NCBI GenBank assembly: GCA_047974845.1
Contig: JBKECQ010000049.1
Coordinates: forward strand, 1-16,151
Reading direction: 5' to 3'
Source: Aminipila sp047974845
GTDB taxonomy: Bacteria > Bacillota > Clostridia > Peptostreptococcales > Anaerovoracaceae
DNA: 16,151 nucleotides
A model generated the notes under the pieces. It did not search any database, was not told the origin of the DNA, and saw only the letters and a list, made by a program, of their open reading frames with translations. Shown in pieces: positions 6,175 to 14,089 of the stretch (position 1 is the stretch's first letter; each line of letters opens with the position of its first letter). A program made the position numbers and the translations under genes.

Positions 6175-7206
6175 ATGAAAAAAGGTTGTCCTTACGGAAC
6201 ACACAGAGTTATTTCACCGAAAGGAGTTTTACCTCAACCAGCAGACGTTATTGATAACACAATGGAAATCTATGATAACGAAGTGCTAATTGATGTACAG
6301 ACTTTAAATATTGACTCAGCTTCTTTCACTGAAATTGAAAAGAGAGCTAATGGTGATATCGAAGAAATCAAAAAAATTATGATGGGTATCGTAGAAAAAG
6401 CTGGTAAGCACAAGAACCCTTGGACTGGTTCAGGCGGAATGCTTATCGGTACAATCAAGGAAATCGGACCAGCATATGAAGGAGACTTAAAGATTGGAGA
6501 TAAGATTGCTACTTTAGTATCTCTTTCTCTTACTCCACTTAAGATTGAAGAAATCCTTGCTGTTAGACCTGACATTGACCAGGTTGACATTAAAGGACAG
6601 GCTATCTTATTCCAGAGTGGTATTTATGCAAAGCTTCCTAGCGACATTCCAGAAGGTCTTGCACTTTCAGCATTAGACGTAGCTGGTGCTCCTGCTCAGA
6701 CAGCTAAGTATGTTAGACCAGGAAACACAGTAGTTATCGTTGGTGGTGGCGGTAAGTCAGGTATGCTAGTTACTTATGAAGCAAAGAAGAGAGCTGGCGT
6801 TAACGGTAAAGTTATCGTAATCGATGGTTTCGAAAAATCAATCGAAAGAGCTAAATCATTAGGATATGCTGATCACTACGTAGTAGCTGATGCAACAGAT
6901 GCTCTTGGAATTTACAATATCATTAAAGAATTAACTGACGGAAAACTTGCAGATGTTGTTATTAACTGTGTAAACATCGAAAATACTGAAATGTCATGTA
7001 TCCTTTCATGTAAACAGCACGGTCTAGTATACTTCTTCTCAATGGCTACAAGCTTCACTAAGGCAGCTCTAGGTGCAGAAGGTGTTGATAAGGACATTGA
7101 AATGATCGTAGGTAACGGATACTGTAAGGGTCACGCTGAAACTACTCTTCAGATCTTAAGAGAAAGTGAACCTATCAGAAAGCTTTTCCAGGAACTTTAC
7201 GCATAA
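6175..7206 (+). CDS. kdd: L-erythro-3,5-diaminohexanoate dehydrogenase, copy 2
   Basis: This is a second full-length 343-residue Kdd, in tandem 178 bases after copy 1 and about 84% identical to it by hand count (roughly 56 differences). The ATG at 6175 follows a GGGGGAAA ribosome site at 6161-6168. The glycine loop is VGGGGKSG (189-196), and Asp217 in VIDGFEKS is the acidic residue that usually binds the NAD ribose, so this copy looks NAD-dependent. Differences between the copies cluster in residues 178-255, across the cofactor domain, while the N-terminal region, CVNIENTEM and the FSMATSFTKAALGAEGV segment are nearly unchanged. Both copies look intact. The second copy may provide gene dosage or a different cofactor preference; the sequence alone cannot decide. 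Confidence 0.93.
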   Translation: MKKGCPYGTHRVISPKGVLPQPADVIDNTMEIYDNEVLIDVQTLNIDSASFTEIEKRANGDIEEIKKIMMGIVEKAGKHKNPWTGSGGMLIGTIKEIGPAYEGDLKIGDKIATLVSLSLTPLKIEEILAVRPDIDQVDIKGQAILFQSGIYAKLPSDIPEGLALSALDVAGAPAQTAKYVRPGNTVVIVGGGGKSGMLVTYEAKKRAGVNGKVIVIDGFEKSIERAKSLGYADHYVVADATDALGIYNIIKELTDGKLADVVINCVNIENTEMSCILSCKQHGLVYFFSMATSFTKAALGAEGVDKDIEMIVGNGYCKGHAETTLQILRESEPIRKLFQELYA

Positions 7207-7210
7207 TAAG

Positions 7211-7238
7211 TTTAACCTAATTTGGTTGATTATATAAT
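7211..7238 (+). promoter_or_regulatory. Possible internal promoter with a decayed operator upstream of kamA
   Basis: TATAAT at 7233-7238 is a good -10 element, with only a weak -35 (TTTAAC at 7211-7216, 16-base spacing). Between them lies AACC-TAATTT-GGTT (7214-7227), a version of the kdd-upstream palindrome lacking the outer G/C pair. It could allow separate control of kamA onward. The -35 is poor and the palindrome short, so this is tentative. Confidence 0.35.
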
Positions 7239-7249
7239 AAAATGTATAC

Positions 7250-7265
7250 GACCTTGGGGAAGGTC
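7250..7265 (+). other. Small hairpin before kamA
   Basis: GACCTT (7250-7255) and AAGGTC (7260-7265) form a 6-bp stem with a GGGG loop. It is followed by TAAATAAATTT rather than a T-run, so full termination is unlikely. It could mark partial attenuation between kdd2 and kamA. Confidence 0.35.
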
Positions 7266-7271
7266 TAAATA

Positions 7272-7290
7272 AATTTGCTGATTTTTATAT
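7272..7290 (+). repeat. 19-bp direct repeat, copy after kdd2
   Basis: AATTTGCTGATTTTTATAT is identical to 6016-6034 and lies 66 bases after the kdd2 stop. Identity ends abruptly on both sides. Confidence 0.7.
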
Positions 7291-7336
7291 ATAAATAATA
7301 CGTAAAAGATTTTTAATGTAGAAGGAGAAAAGTCAA

Positions 7337-8596
7337 ATGGCTATTAGAAATTGGAAAGAAGTACCTTTATGGAAAGATGTTACTGATGAACAGTGGAACG
7401 ATTGGCACTGGCAGGTTGCTAACAGATTAACTACTGTTGAAGATATCAAAAAGGTTGTAGACCTTACTGCAAAAGAAGAAGAAGATATTAAGAAGGTTAT
7501 GGACGGATTCAGAGTAGGAGTTACTCCTTACTATGCATCATTAATGGACCCAACAGATCCTACATGTCCAGTTAGACTTCAGGCAGTTCCAACTTTAGCA
7601 GAAACTCACAGAGGTGAAGCTGATATGCTTGACCCTCTTCACGAAGATGAAGATTCTCCAGCTCCAGGACTTACTCACAGATATCCTGATAGAGTATTAT
7701 TCCTTATTACTGACCAGTGTTCAATGTACTGCAGACACTGCACAAGAAGAAGAATGGCAGGAGAAACTGATGGCGCAAGATCAAGAGAAGATATCGATGC
7801 TTGTATTGCATACATCAAGAAAACTCCAGTAGTAAGAGACGTTCTTCTTTCTGGTGGTGACGCTCTTTGCGTTGAAGATGAAACTTTAGATTACATCTTC
7901 ACTGAACTTAGAAAGATTCCTCACGTTGAAATCGTAAGAATCGGTTCAAGAACTCCAGTAGTAATGCCACAGAGAATTACTGACGATTTAGTAAATATGC
8001 TTAAGAAGCATCACCCAGTTTGGTTAAACACTCACTTTAACCACCCTAAAGAAATTACTCCAGAAGCAATGGAAGCTTTAAGAAAGCTTGCTGATGCTGG
8101 TATTCCTCTTGGTAACCAGTCAGTTCTTCTAAGAGGTGTAAATGATGATGTACACGTAATGAGAAATCTAATGCACTTATTAGTAAAGAACAGAGTAAGA
8201 CCTTACTACATTTACCAGTGTGACCTTTCATTAGGTATCGAACATTTCAGAACTCCTGTATCAAAGGGTATCGAAATTATCGAAGGATTAAGAGGCCATA
8301 CTTCAGGATATGCAGTTCCTACATTTGTAGTTGACGCTCCTGGTGGTGGTGGTAAGACTCCAGTAATGCCACAGTACATTATTTCTCAGACTCCTGATAA
8401 GGTAATCTTGAGAAACTACGAAGGTGTTATTACAACTTACACTGAGCCTCCTAAGATGCCAGCTGTTAAGTGCAGCTATGAAAACTGCAAGAACATTGAA
8501 GACTACCACTATGAAGGTGTTGCTGGTCTTGCACAGGGCGAAAGAATGGCTATGGAACCACAGGGTCTTCTTCGTCACGAAAGAAACAAGCACTAA
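7337..8596 (+). CDS. kamA: L-lysine 2,3-aminomutase
   Basis: KamA interconverts L-lysine and L-beta-lysine, the first step of the pathway, using a radical-SAM [4Fe-4S] cluster and PLP. The 419-residue protein has the cluster motif C128-SMY-C132-RH-C135. Lys340 in PGGGGK aligns with the PLP lysine, and Asp296 and Asp333 with the substrate-binding aspartates, of the Clostridium subterminale enzyme (337, 293 and 330 there, from memory). The zinc site known in that enzyme is not fully kept: its Cys268 position reads Asp271 (GVNDDVHVM), and the C-terminal Cys cluster is reduced to C379 and C384. GGAG at 7324-7327 precedes the ATG. Codon use is strongly biased (AGA, CTT, ACT, GCT), like kdd, kamD and kamE, suggesting high expression. 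Confidence 0.96.
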   Translation: MAIRNWKEVPLWKDVTDEQWNDWHWQVANRLTTVEDIKKVVDLTAKEEEDIKKVMDGFRVGVTPYYASLMDPTDPTCPVRLQAVPTLAETHRGEADMLDPLHEDEDSPAPGLTHRYPDRVLFLITDQCSMYCRHCTRRRMAGETDGARSREDIDACIAYIKKTPVVRDVLLSGGDALCVEDETLDYIFTELRKIPHVEIVRIGSRTPVVMPQRITDDLVNMLKKHHPVWLNTHFNHPKEITPEAMEALRKLADAGIPLGNQSVLLRGVNDDVHVMRNLMHLLVKNRVRPYYIYQCDLSLGIEHFRTPVSKGIEIIEGLRGHTSGYAVPTFVVDAPGGGGKTPVMPQYIISQTPDKVILRNYEGVITTYTEPPKMPAVKCSYENCKNIEDYHYEGVAGLAQGERMAMEPQGLLRHERNKH

Positions 8597-8654
8597 TATA
8601 ACAGTATAACTACAAGATATAACGTATTATACAATAAAGATTTGACATGAATAT

Positions 8655-8691
8655 ATGCACCGAGCCGCTTGCTTAAAGCAGCAAGGTGCAT
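8655..8691 (+). other. Structured hairpin between kamA and kamB
   Basis: ATGCACC (8655-8661) pairs with GGTGCAT (8685-8691), and TTGCT (8669-8673) with AGCAA (8680-8684), with a 7-base bulge on the left. GTGTTTTCATG follows, so termination would be partial at best. It may lower expression of the reactivase genes relative to kamA. Confidence 0.4.
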
Positions 8692-8726
8692 GTGTTTTCA
8701 TGTTAGAATAAAGAAATGAGAAAATT

Positions 8727-9749
8727 ATGGGCTTACTAGACAAATTACAAGATAAATATAAAACGCTATCGATAGTAGGTATGTCCAAAAATGCTGGAAA
8801 AACCACAGCCTTAAATTATTTGATTGAAGAAGCTATGGATGAAGGCATGATTTTAGGGATTACATCTACAGGAAGAGATGGCGAAACTGTGGATTTGGTA
8901 ACAGGAACAGAAAAACCTAGGGTATTTTTAGACAATGGGACTATAGTTTCTATACCGAAGCAGCTTTATGAGCTTTCAGATGCCGGCCTTGAAATTCTAA
9001 GAATGAGCAAATATTCTACTGCTTTAGGGCAACTGTTATTATGCAGGGTTGTAGAGAGTGGCTATGTTCAGATTGCAGGTCCAGTTAGCACGTCCGACCA
9101 TAAAGCTATGTGTCAAGAAATGTTATCGTTAGGGGCTGAGATGATTATAATCGATGGTGCAATAGACAGAAAGTCTATAGCTTCACCAGAAACCTCTGAC
9201 GCCATTATTCTCGCTACAGGTGCAGTGCTTTCAAGAAGTATGAATAAAGTTGTAGATGAAACAGTCCACACCCTTGAATTATATAGTTTACCTGTAATTG
9301 AAGAACAGTTTGTTAAAGGGACTATAGAAGATAAGTCAAAAAATGATACTGTTATCATTTTTTACAAAGACAAAATTAAAAAACTGAACTTGAAAACAGG
9401 ATTGGGAGCAAGTAGATATATTGATGAGGCTATTGATGAGCAGGCAGAATATGTATATATTCCCGGGGCTCTTACAAATAGTGTAATAGCCGATATTTCT
9501 CCTAGAAAATTTAAAAAAGTTAAGTTTGTTTTAAAAGATCCAACAAAAATATTTATAGATTCTACAAGATGGGGACAATTAAAAAAACAGGGCTTTTGTG
9601 TTGAAGTATTAAGGAACATTGAGGTTGCGGCAATAACCGTTAACCCTACAGCTCCACTTGGATACTCATTTGAACATAAAGCACTGATTGACGCTATGAA
9701 GGCTGCTGTGGGAGACATTCCTGTGGTGGATGTGAAGTATAATGGTTAA
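8727..9749 (+). CDS. kamB: Lysine 5,6-aminomutase reactivase subunit KamB
   Basis: The 340-residue protein has an N-terminal P-loop, GMSKNAGKTT at residues 18-27, and no membrane segment. Genes of this kind lie next to MutS-like kamC between kamA and kamD in known lysine fermenters, and are annotated as the ATP-dependent reactivase that replaces damaged adenosylcobalamin in the KamDE mutase. The assignment rests on this gene order and on recognising the protein type; older annotations call such genes mismatch-repair-related. The ATG at 8727 has a weak purine-rich region upstream (AAGAAATGAG), and codon use is less biased than in the enzyme genes, consistent with lower expression. KamC starts 30 bases downstream. 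Confidence 0.8.
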   Translation: MGLLDKLQDKYKTLSIVGMSKNAGKTTALNYLIEEAMDEGMILGITSTGRDGETVDLVTGTEKPRVFLDNGTIVSIPKQLYELSDAGLEILRMSKYSTALGQLLLCRVVESGYVQIAGPVSTSDHKAMCQEMLSLGAEMIIIDGAIDRKSIASPETSDAIILATGAVLSRSMNKVVDETVHTLELYSLPVIEEQFVKGTIEDKSKNDTVIIFYKDKIKKLNLKTGLGASRYIDEAIDEQAEYVYIPGALTNSVIADISPRKFKKVKFVLKDPTKIFIDSTRWGQLKKQGFCVEVLRNIEVAAITVNPTAPLGYSFEHKALIDAMKAAVGDIPVVDVKYNG

Positions 9750-9779
9750 TAGTCTGAAAGTTTGAGGAGGTAATGACTG

Positions 9780-11408
9780 ATGAGACTGGCAAACGTAAAA
9801 ACAAGAAAGGAAACCGGACTTACTTATGTTATGCAGAGTGTTTACACTGCGACCCCTTTTGGAACAAAGATTATGAAAGAACTGGAGCCATTTATGCCCG
9901 GACAGGAAGAAAGTCTGATTAAAGAATTTTCTAGAATAGAAAATATCTTTAAGATGCTTGAAGGACGTCCGAAGATTAAGGATATCTTATATGAATGCTT
10001 CATGGAAACCAAAGATTGTTCTTTTACATTGGAGCGAAGTGAAAATAATACTTTATCTGTGGTAGAACTTTTTGAAATAAAGAGTTTACTTATTATAATG
10101 GAAAGAGTAAGCAAGCTTTTATTGGATAATAAGGAATATGTTCCGGAAGAATATTTTTTGGAAGATATAGAAGGTGTTCTTAACACCCTTGACCCAAGCA
10201 AAGAAAGAATCAATACTTTTTACATATATGATGAGTTTTCTGAGGAGTTAGGTCCCCTTAGAAAAGAAAAACGAGACCTTGAAATTGCGGTTCGCAAAAT
10301 TCAGAAGAAAACAAAGCTGTATTTGGAAGAAACTTACAAGTTGGAGATAACGCCTAAATTTGAGTGTGTGATACCAAAAACCAAGACTGATTTAATTGAA
10401 AAATTAAGAAATATTCCAGAGTTGCTCATAAAAGAGCAGGATTATGTAAATATTACTTTTGGGGTGAAGCCTTCAGAAGAGGCGGATGTGTTAATAGGTC
10501 AAATGAATGTATTAACTGAACGCATTGAAGAAGCTGAGACTAAAGTAAGAGAAAACTTATCCAAAGAGATATTTTTATGTAAAGATATCATTATGAGGAA
10601 CTGCAATAAATTGGGTCAATTAGACTTTACTATGGGTAAGGCTATATATGCGCAGGAACATAAATGCATAAAACCAGAGATTGTTACTGAGCATGTACTT
10701 GAGTTCAATGAAGGCAGACATTTGGAAGTTGAGGATATATTAATCTCCAAGAAAAAAACATATTGTCCGGTAAGCATGGCTCTTGAAGAAGGTGTGTCTT
10801 GTATAACCGGAGCCAATATGGGTGGTAAGACTGTTAGCTTAAAGTTAGCAGGGTTAATACAGCTGCTTACTCAATATGGCTTTTTTGTTCCTTGCGATTC
10901 AGCAAGGGTAGGCCTATGCAATTTTATCCAAATATTAATTGGTGACAGTCAAAGTTTTGAAAGAGGACTTTCAAGTTTTGGAAGTGAAATGGAAGAGCTT
11001 AAGGAAATTCTAGATAATAGTAAACCTCGTTCATTAATTCTTATTGATGAAATTGCAAGTGGAACAAATCCTGTTGAGGGGTTAGCACTTACAAGAAGCT
11101 TGATTGAGTATTTAAGAGTAAGACCGTATATGGCATTGATTACAACTCATTTTGATAATTTTGCACAAAGAGGCATGGTTAAAACAATGCAAGTTGTAGG
11201 ACTGGAAAATGCGGATTTTGCTAAGCTTGATAAGGAAATAAAGTATGCCAACCGAAAAGAGCGTATAAACATTATTTCCAAATACATGGATTATAGATTA
11301 AAAACTGTTGAGCGCGAGGAAGAAATTCCAAAGGATGCTCTAAACATTGCAAAGATCTTAGGTCTGAATGATGAAATAATCAGCAGAGCTAAGCAATATA
11401 TTAAATAA
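9780..11408 (+). CDS. kamC: Lysine 5,6-aminomutase reactivase ATPase KamC (MutS-like)
   Basis: This 542-residue protein has a C-terminal MutS-type ATPase domain: Walker A TGANMGGKT (343-351), signature SSFGSEM (398-404), Walker B LILIDE (419-424) and switch segment ITTHFDNF (454-461). The N-terminal mismatch-recognition and connector domains of true MutS are absent. A charged, helical, probably coiled-coil region covers about 150-270. Context between kamA and kamDE points to a motor for reactivating the B12 enzyme rather than DNA repair. GAGGAGG at 9764-9770 is ideally placed for the ATG at 9780; the ATG at 9773 is in another frame. KamB, 30 bases upstream, supplies a second P-loop subunit. 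Confidence 0.85.
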   Translation: MRLANVKTRKETGLTYVMQSVYTATPFGTKIMKELEPFMPGQEESLIKEFSRIENIFKMLEGRPKIKDILYECFMETKDCSFTLERSENNTLSVVELFEIKSLLIIMERVSKLLLDNKEYVPEEYFLEDIEGVLNTLDPSKERINTFYIYDEFSEELGPLRKEKRDLEIAVRKIQKKTKLYLEETYKLEITPKFECVIPKTKTDLIEKLRNIPELLIKEQDYVNITFGVKPSEEADVLIGQMNVLTERIEEAETKVRENLSKEIFLCKDIIMRNCNKLGQLDFTMGKAIYAQEHKCIKPEIVTEHVLEFNEGRHLEVEDILISKKKTYCPVSMALEEGVSCITGANMGGKTVSLKLAGLIQLLTQYGFFVPCDSARVGLCNFIQILIGDSQSFERGLSSFGSEMEELKEILDNSKPRSLILIDEIASGTNPVEGLALTRSLIEYLRVRPYMALITTHFDNFAQRGMVKTMQVVGLENADFAKLDKEIKYANRKERINIISKYMDYRLKTVEREEEIPKDALNIAKILGLNDEIISRAKQYIK

Positions 11409-11468
11409 GTTATTTGATAAAGTGCTACGATTTTTAGAGGTCTAGCATAAAGAGGAGGAATGAAAAGG

Positions 11469-13028
11469 ATGGCAGCAAATAAGCTAAACTTAGATCCAAA
11501 GAAAATTGACAGTGCACGTTCTTGCGCAGCAAGAATTGCACAGAGTATGCAAGAATTCATTGACAGACATACTACAGTAAGTACAGAAAGAACTATCCTA
11601 CGTCTTTTAGGTATTGATGGTGTTGATGAAGTAGAAACTCCACTTCCAAACGTTGTAGTTGACCAGATCAAAGAAGCTGGTGGACTTCCTAGAGGAGTTG
11701 CTTACTGGATTGGTAATGCAATGATTCAAACTGGTTTAAGCCCACAGGAAATTGCAGAAAAGATGGCTGCAGGTCAGCTTGAAATCACTAAGCTTGAAAC
11801 AGCTTCAAAAGAAGATGCAGAAGCAAAGATTCTTCCAGTAGTTCAGGAAGCACTTGAAAAAATCAAGGCTCAGACTGCTAAAAGAAATGAATATATTGAT
11901 AGACTAGGAGAAGGAAGAAGACCTTATCTTTATGTAATCGTAGCTACTGGTAACATCTATGAAGACGTTACTCAGGCTCAGGCAGCAGCTAGACAGGGAG
12001 CAGATATCATCGCTGTTATCAGAACAACTGCACAGAGCTTACTTGACTATGTTCCTTATGGTCCTACTACTGAAGGTTTCGGTGGTACTTATGCTACTCA
12101 GGAAAACTTTAGAATCATGAGAAAAGCTCTTGATGAAGTTGGTGAAGAAGTTGGTAGATATATCAGATTATGTAACTACTCATCAGGTATGTGTATGCCA
12201 GAAATCGCTGCAATGGGAGCATTAGAAAGATTAGACGTTATGCTTAATGACGCTATCTACGGTATCCTATTCAGAGATATCAATATGCAGAGAACTCTAG
12301 TTGACCAGTTCTTCTCAAGAGTAATCATCGGTTACTGCGATATCATCTTCAACTCAGGAGAAGATAACTACCTAACTACAGATGATGCTTATGAAGCTGC
12401 TCATACAGTTCTTGCATCTCAGTTCATGAATGAACAGTTCGCAGTAATTGCAAACGTTAAAGAACACCAGATGGGTCTTGGTCACGCATTTGAAATGGAA
12501 CCAGGAATCGAAAATGGTTTCTTATATGAATTAGCTCAGGCTGAAATGGCTAAGGAAATATTCCCTAATGCTTCACTTAAGTATATGCCTCCAACAAAGT
12601 TCATGACAGGTAATATCTTTAAGGGACACATTCAGGATGCATTATTCAACCTAATCTCTGTATGGACTGGTCAGTCACTACAACTTTTAGGTATGCCAAC
12701 TGAAGCAATTCACACTCCACATATGCACGACAGATACCTTTCAATTGAAAATGCTCAGTACATCTTCAATAATGCTAGGGATCTTGGACAGGAAGTTGAA
12801 TTCAAGAGAGATGGTATTATCCAGAAGAGAGCTCAAGAAGTTCTTGAAAAGGCTGACAAGCTTCTTCATGAAGTTGAAGCTGAAAGCTTATTTACAACTA
12901 TTGAAAAAGGTATTTTTGGTGGAGTTAAGAGACCAAGAGACGGAGGAAAGGGACTTGAAGGCGTATGCGTAAAGGATAACGGATACTTCAATCCATTCAT
13001 TCCGCTAATGATGGGAGGTGCAAAATAA
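11469..13028 (+). CDS. kamD: Lysine 5,6-aminomutase alpha subunit
   Basis: With KamE, this adenosylcobalamin- and PLP-dependent mutase moves the terminal amino group of beta-lysine from C6 to C5, making 3,5-diaminohexanoate. The 519-residue product has the large TIM-barrel subunit's characteristic stretch GEGRRPYLYVIVATGNIYED, followed by YGPTTEGFGGTYATQENFRIM. AGAGGAGG at 11451-11458 is about 10 bases from the ATG at 11469, which is preferred over the ATG at 11460 that would lie one base from that site and add three residues. The stop codon overlaps the kamE start as TAATG, so the subunits are probably translationally coupled. Codon use is strongly biased, as expected for an abundant catabolic enzyme. 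No cobalamin riboswitch was recognised upstream. Confidence 0.95.
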   Translation: MAANKLNLDPKKIDSARSCAARIAQSMQEFIDRHTTVSTERTILRLLGIDGVDEVETPLPNVVVDQIKEAGGLPRGVAYWIGNAMIQTGLSPQEIAEKMAAGQLEITKLETASKEDAEAKILPVVQEALEKIKAQTAKRNEYIDRLGEGRRPYLYVIVATGNIYEDVTQAQAAARQGADIIAVIRTTAQSLLDYVPYGPTTEGFGGTYATQENFRIMRKALDEVGEEVGRYIRLCNYSSGMCMPEIAAMGALERLDVMLNDAIYGILFRDINMQRTLVDQFFSRVIIGYCDIIFNSGEDNYLTTDDAYEAAHTVLASQFMNEQFAVIANVKEHQMGLGHAFEMEPGIENGFLYELAQAEMAKEIFPNASLKYMPPTKFMTGNIFKGHIQDALFNLISVWTGQSLQLLGMPTEAIHTPHMHDRYLSIENAQYIFNNARDLGQEVEFKRDGIIQKRAQEVLEKADKLLHEVEAESLFTTIEKGIFGGVKRPRDGGKGLEGVCVKDNGYFNPFIPLMMGGAK

Positions 13029-13801
13029 TGACTTGCAATTGTAATACAGCTAATAATCAGATCGATTTAACTAAGGTAAAACCTTATGGTGATACACTAA
13101 ACGATGGACAAATGGAATTCGCATTTACATTACCTGTACCTTACGGTGATGAAGCTAATGAAGCAGCAAAGAACTATGTAAAGCAGATGGGTGTTAATGA
13201 ACCTTCATGCGTATACTCAAAAGACATGGGTGGTGGATTTACATTCTTCATCGTATACGGAAAAGCTCAGCACACAATTGACTATACAGCAATCAAAGTT
13301 CCTAAGGTTGATGTAGAAATCATGGATAGAGTTGAATGCGGAAACTATATTGATGAAAACATCAAGAGAGAAGTTGTAATGGTTGGTGCAAGTACTGGTA
13401 CTGATGCTCATACTGTAGGTATTGATGCTATCATGAACATGAAGGGTTTCCACGGTCACTTCGGTCTTGAAAGATTCAAGGGCGTTAAGGCTATCAACAT
13501 GGGAAGCCAGGTGCCAAACGAAGAACTAATCGCAAAAGCTATCGAAGTAAATGCTGATGCTATTCTAGTTTCACAGACTGTAACTCAGAAAGACGTTCAT
13601 ATCCATAACTTAACTAACATGGTTGAACTTATGGAAGCTGAAGGAGTTAGAGACAAGATTCTTCTTATCTGTGGAGGACCTAGAATTTCTCACGAATTAG
13701 CTCAGGAATTAGGATACGATGCAGGTTTTGGACCTCACACTTACGCAGAACACGTAGCTTCATACGTACTTACTGAAATCGTAAACAGAGGTAGAATCTA
13801 A
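13028..13801 (+). CDS. kamE: Lysine 5,6-aminomutase beta subunit
   Basis: KamE is the 257-residue cobalamin-binding partner of KamD. The B12 motif DxHxxG is present as D126-A-H128-T-V-G131; His128 would coordinate cobalt from below. Lys139 follows eleven residues later, matching the spacing of the known axial His133 and PLP-binding Lys144 in the characterised enzyme, so both key residues are kept. GTDAHTVGIDAIMNMKG and ILLICGGPR further mark the Rossmann domain. The ATG overlaps the last base of the kamD stop and is preceded by GGGAGG at 13014-13019. The N-terminal MTCNCNTANN carries two nearby Cys residues of unknown meaning. Confidence 0.95.
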   Translation: MTCNCNTANNQIDLTKVKPYGDTLNDGQMEFAFTLPVPYGDEANEAAKNYVKQMGVNEPSCVYSKDMGGGFTFFIVYGKAQHTIDYTAIKVPKVDVEIMDRVECGNYIDENIKREVVMVGASTGTDAHTVGIDAIMNMKGFHGHFGLERFKGVKAINMGSQVPNEELIAKAIEVNADAILVSQTVTQKDVHIHNLTNMVELMEAEGVRDKILLICGGPRISHELAQELGYDAGFGPHTYAEHVASYVLTEIVNRGRI

Positions 13802-13888
13802 TAAAAATTGTTATGGATAAGGCTTGAACAGAAGAACTAGAGGTTATATCCATTTAATAGAATGACAAGTTCCCAGTAATGGGTTATA

Positions 13889-13916
13889 TTGACAATGAGT
13901 TTAATGGGTGTATAAT
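13889..13916 (+). promoter_or_regulatory. Strong sigma-70-type promoter of the atoE gene
   Basis: TTGACA (13889-13894) and TATAAT (13911-13916) are both exact consensus hexamers, 16 bases apart. Transcription should start near 13923, giving a leader of about 167 bases. The -10 element overlaps one arm of a 14-bp inverted repeat, suggesting repressor control. Confidence 0.75.
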
Positions 13917-13992
13917 ATAAGCGACGGCACACGTTTATTTACGTTGCTGGATGCATATTGAGCATTACTAAATGCAATTTATACACCCATTA
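13902..13992. repeat. 14-bp inverted repeat around the atoE promoter start
   Basis: TAATGGGTGTATAA (13902-13915) and its exact reverse complement (13979-13992) are 77 bases apart centre to centre. The left arm covers the -10 element. Between them lie smaller hairpins, AGCGACG/CGTTGCT and GCATT/AATGC. Either two repressor sites at DNA level or the closing stem of a structured RNA made by read-through from kamE would fit. Confidence 0.6.
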
Positions 13993-14089
13993 TTTATATA
14001 TTATTGATTCTTAATAGGCATAATAGCAACTCGATATGTGTGTTTGTCAAAAACCATATAGCTTTGTAAAAAAGAAAGGAGTTGTTTTT

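Larger units (their letters stand above)
13802..14089. other. kamE-atoE intergenic region
   Basis: No gene is seen in these 288 bases. A 7-bp inverted repeat (13813-13819 with 13847-13853) follows kamE without a T-run. A strong sigma-70-like promoter and a 14-bp inverted repeat then occupy 13889-13992. Variants of AATGGGT(G)TATA recur at 13843-13856 (inverted), 13879-13890, 13902-13915 and 13979-13992 (inverted). The region separates the kam genes from the transport and CoA-transferase genes. Confidence 0.6.

Noticed and set aside
7262..7279. Sigma-54 promoter before kamA (GG at 7262, TTGCT at 7275)
   Set aside because: GG and GC are 13 bases apart instead of the required 10; sigma-54 tolerates little spacing change.
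8642..8670. Sigma-70 promoter for kamB starting from TTGACA at 8642
   Set aside because: No -10-like sequence occurs 15-19 bases downstream; that stretch is the GC-richer hairpin.
9780..11408. DNA mismatch repair protein MutS
   Set aside because: Only the ATPase end is MutS-like; the mismatch-recognition domains are absent, and the gene is embedded between kamB and kamD, as in other lysine 5,6-aminomutase reactivase loci.
13902..13992. A known riboswitch class (purine, lysine, cobalamin, c-di-GMP) before atoE
   Set aside because: The overall shape could be a closed multi-branch fold, but no conserved core of these classes was recognised, and the left arm would lie upstream of the predicted transcription start.
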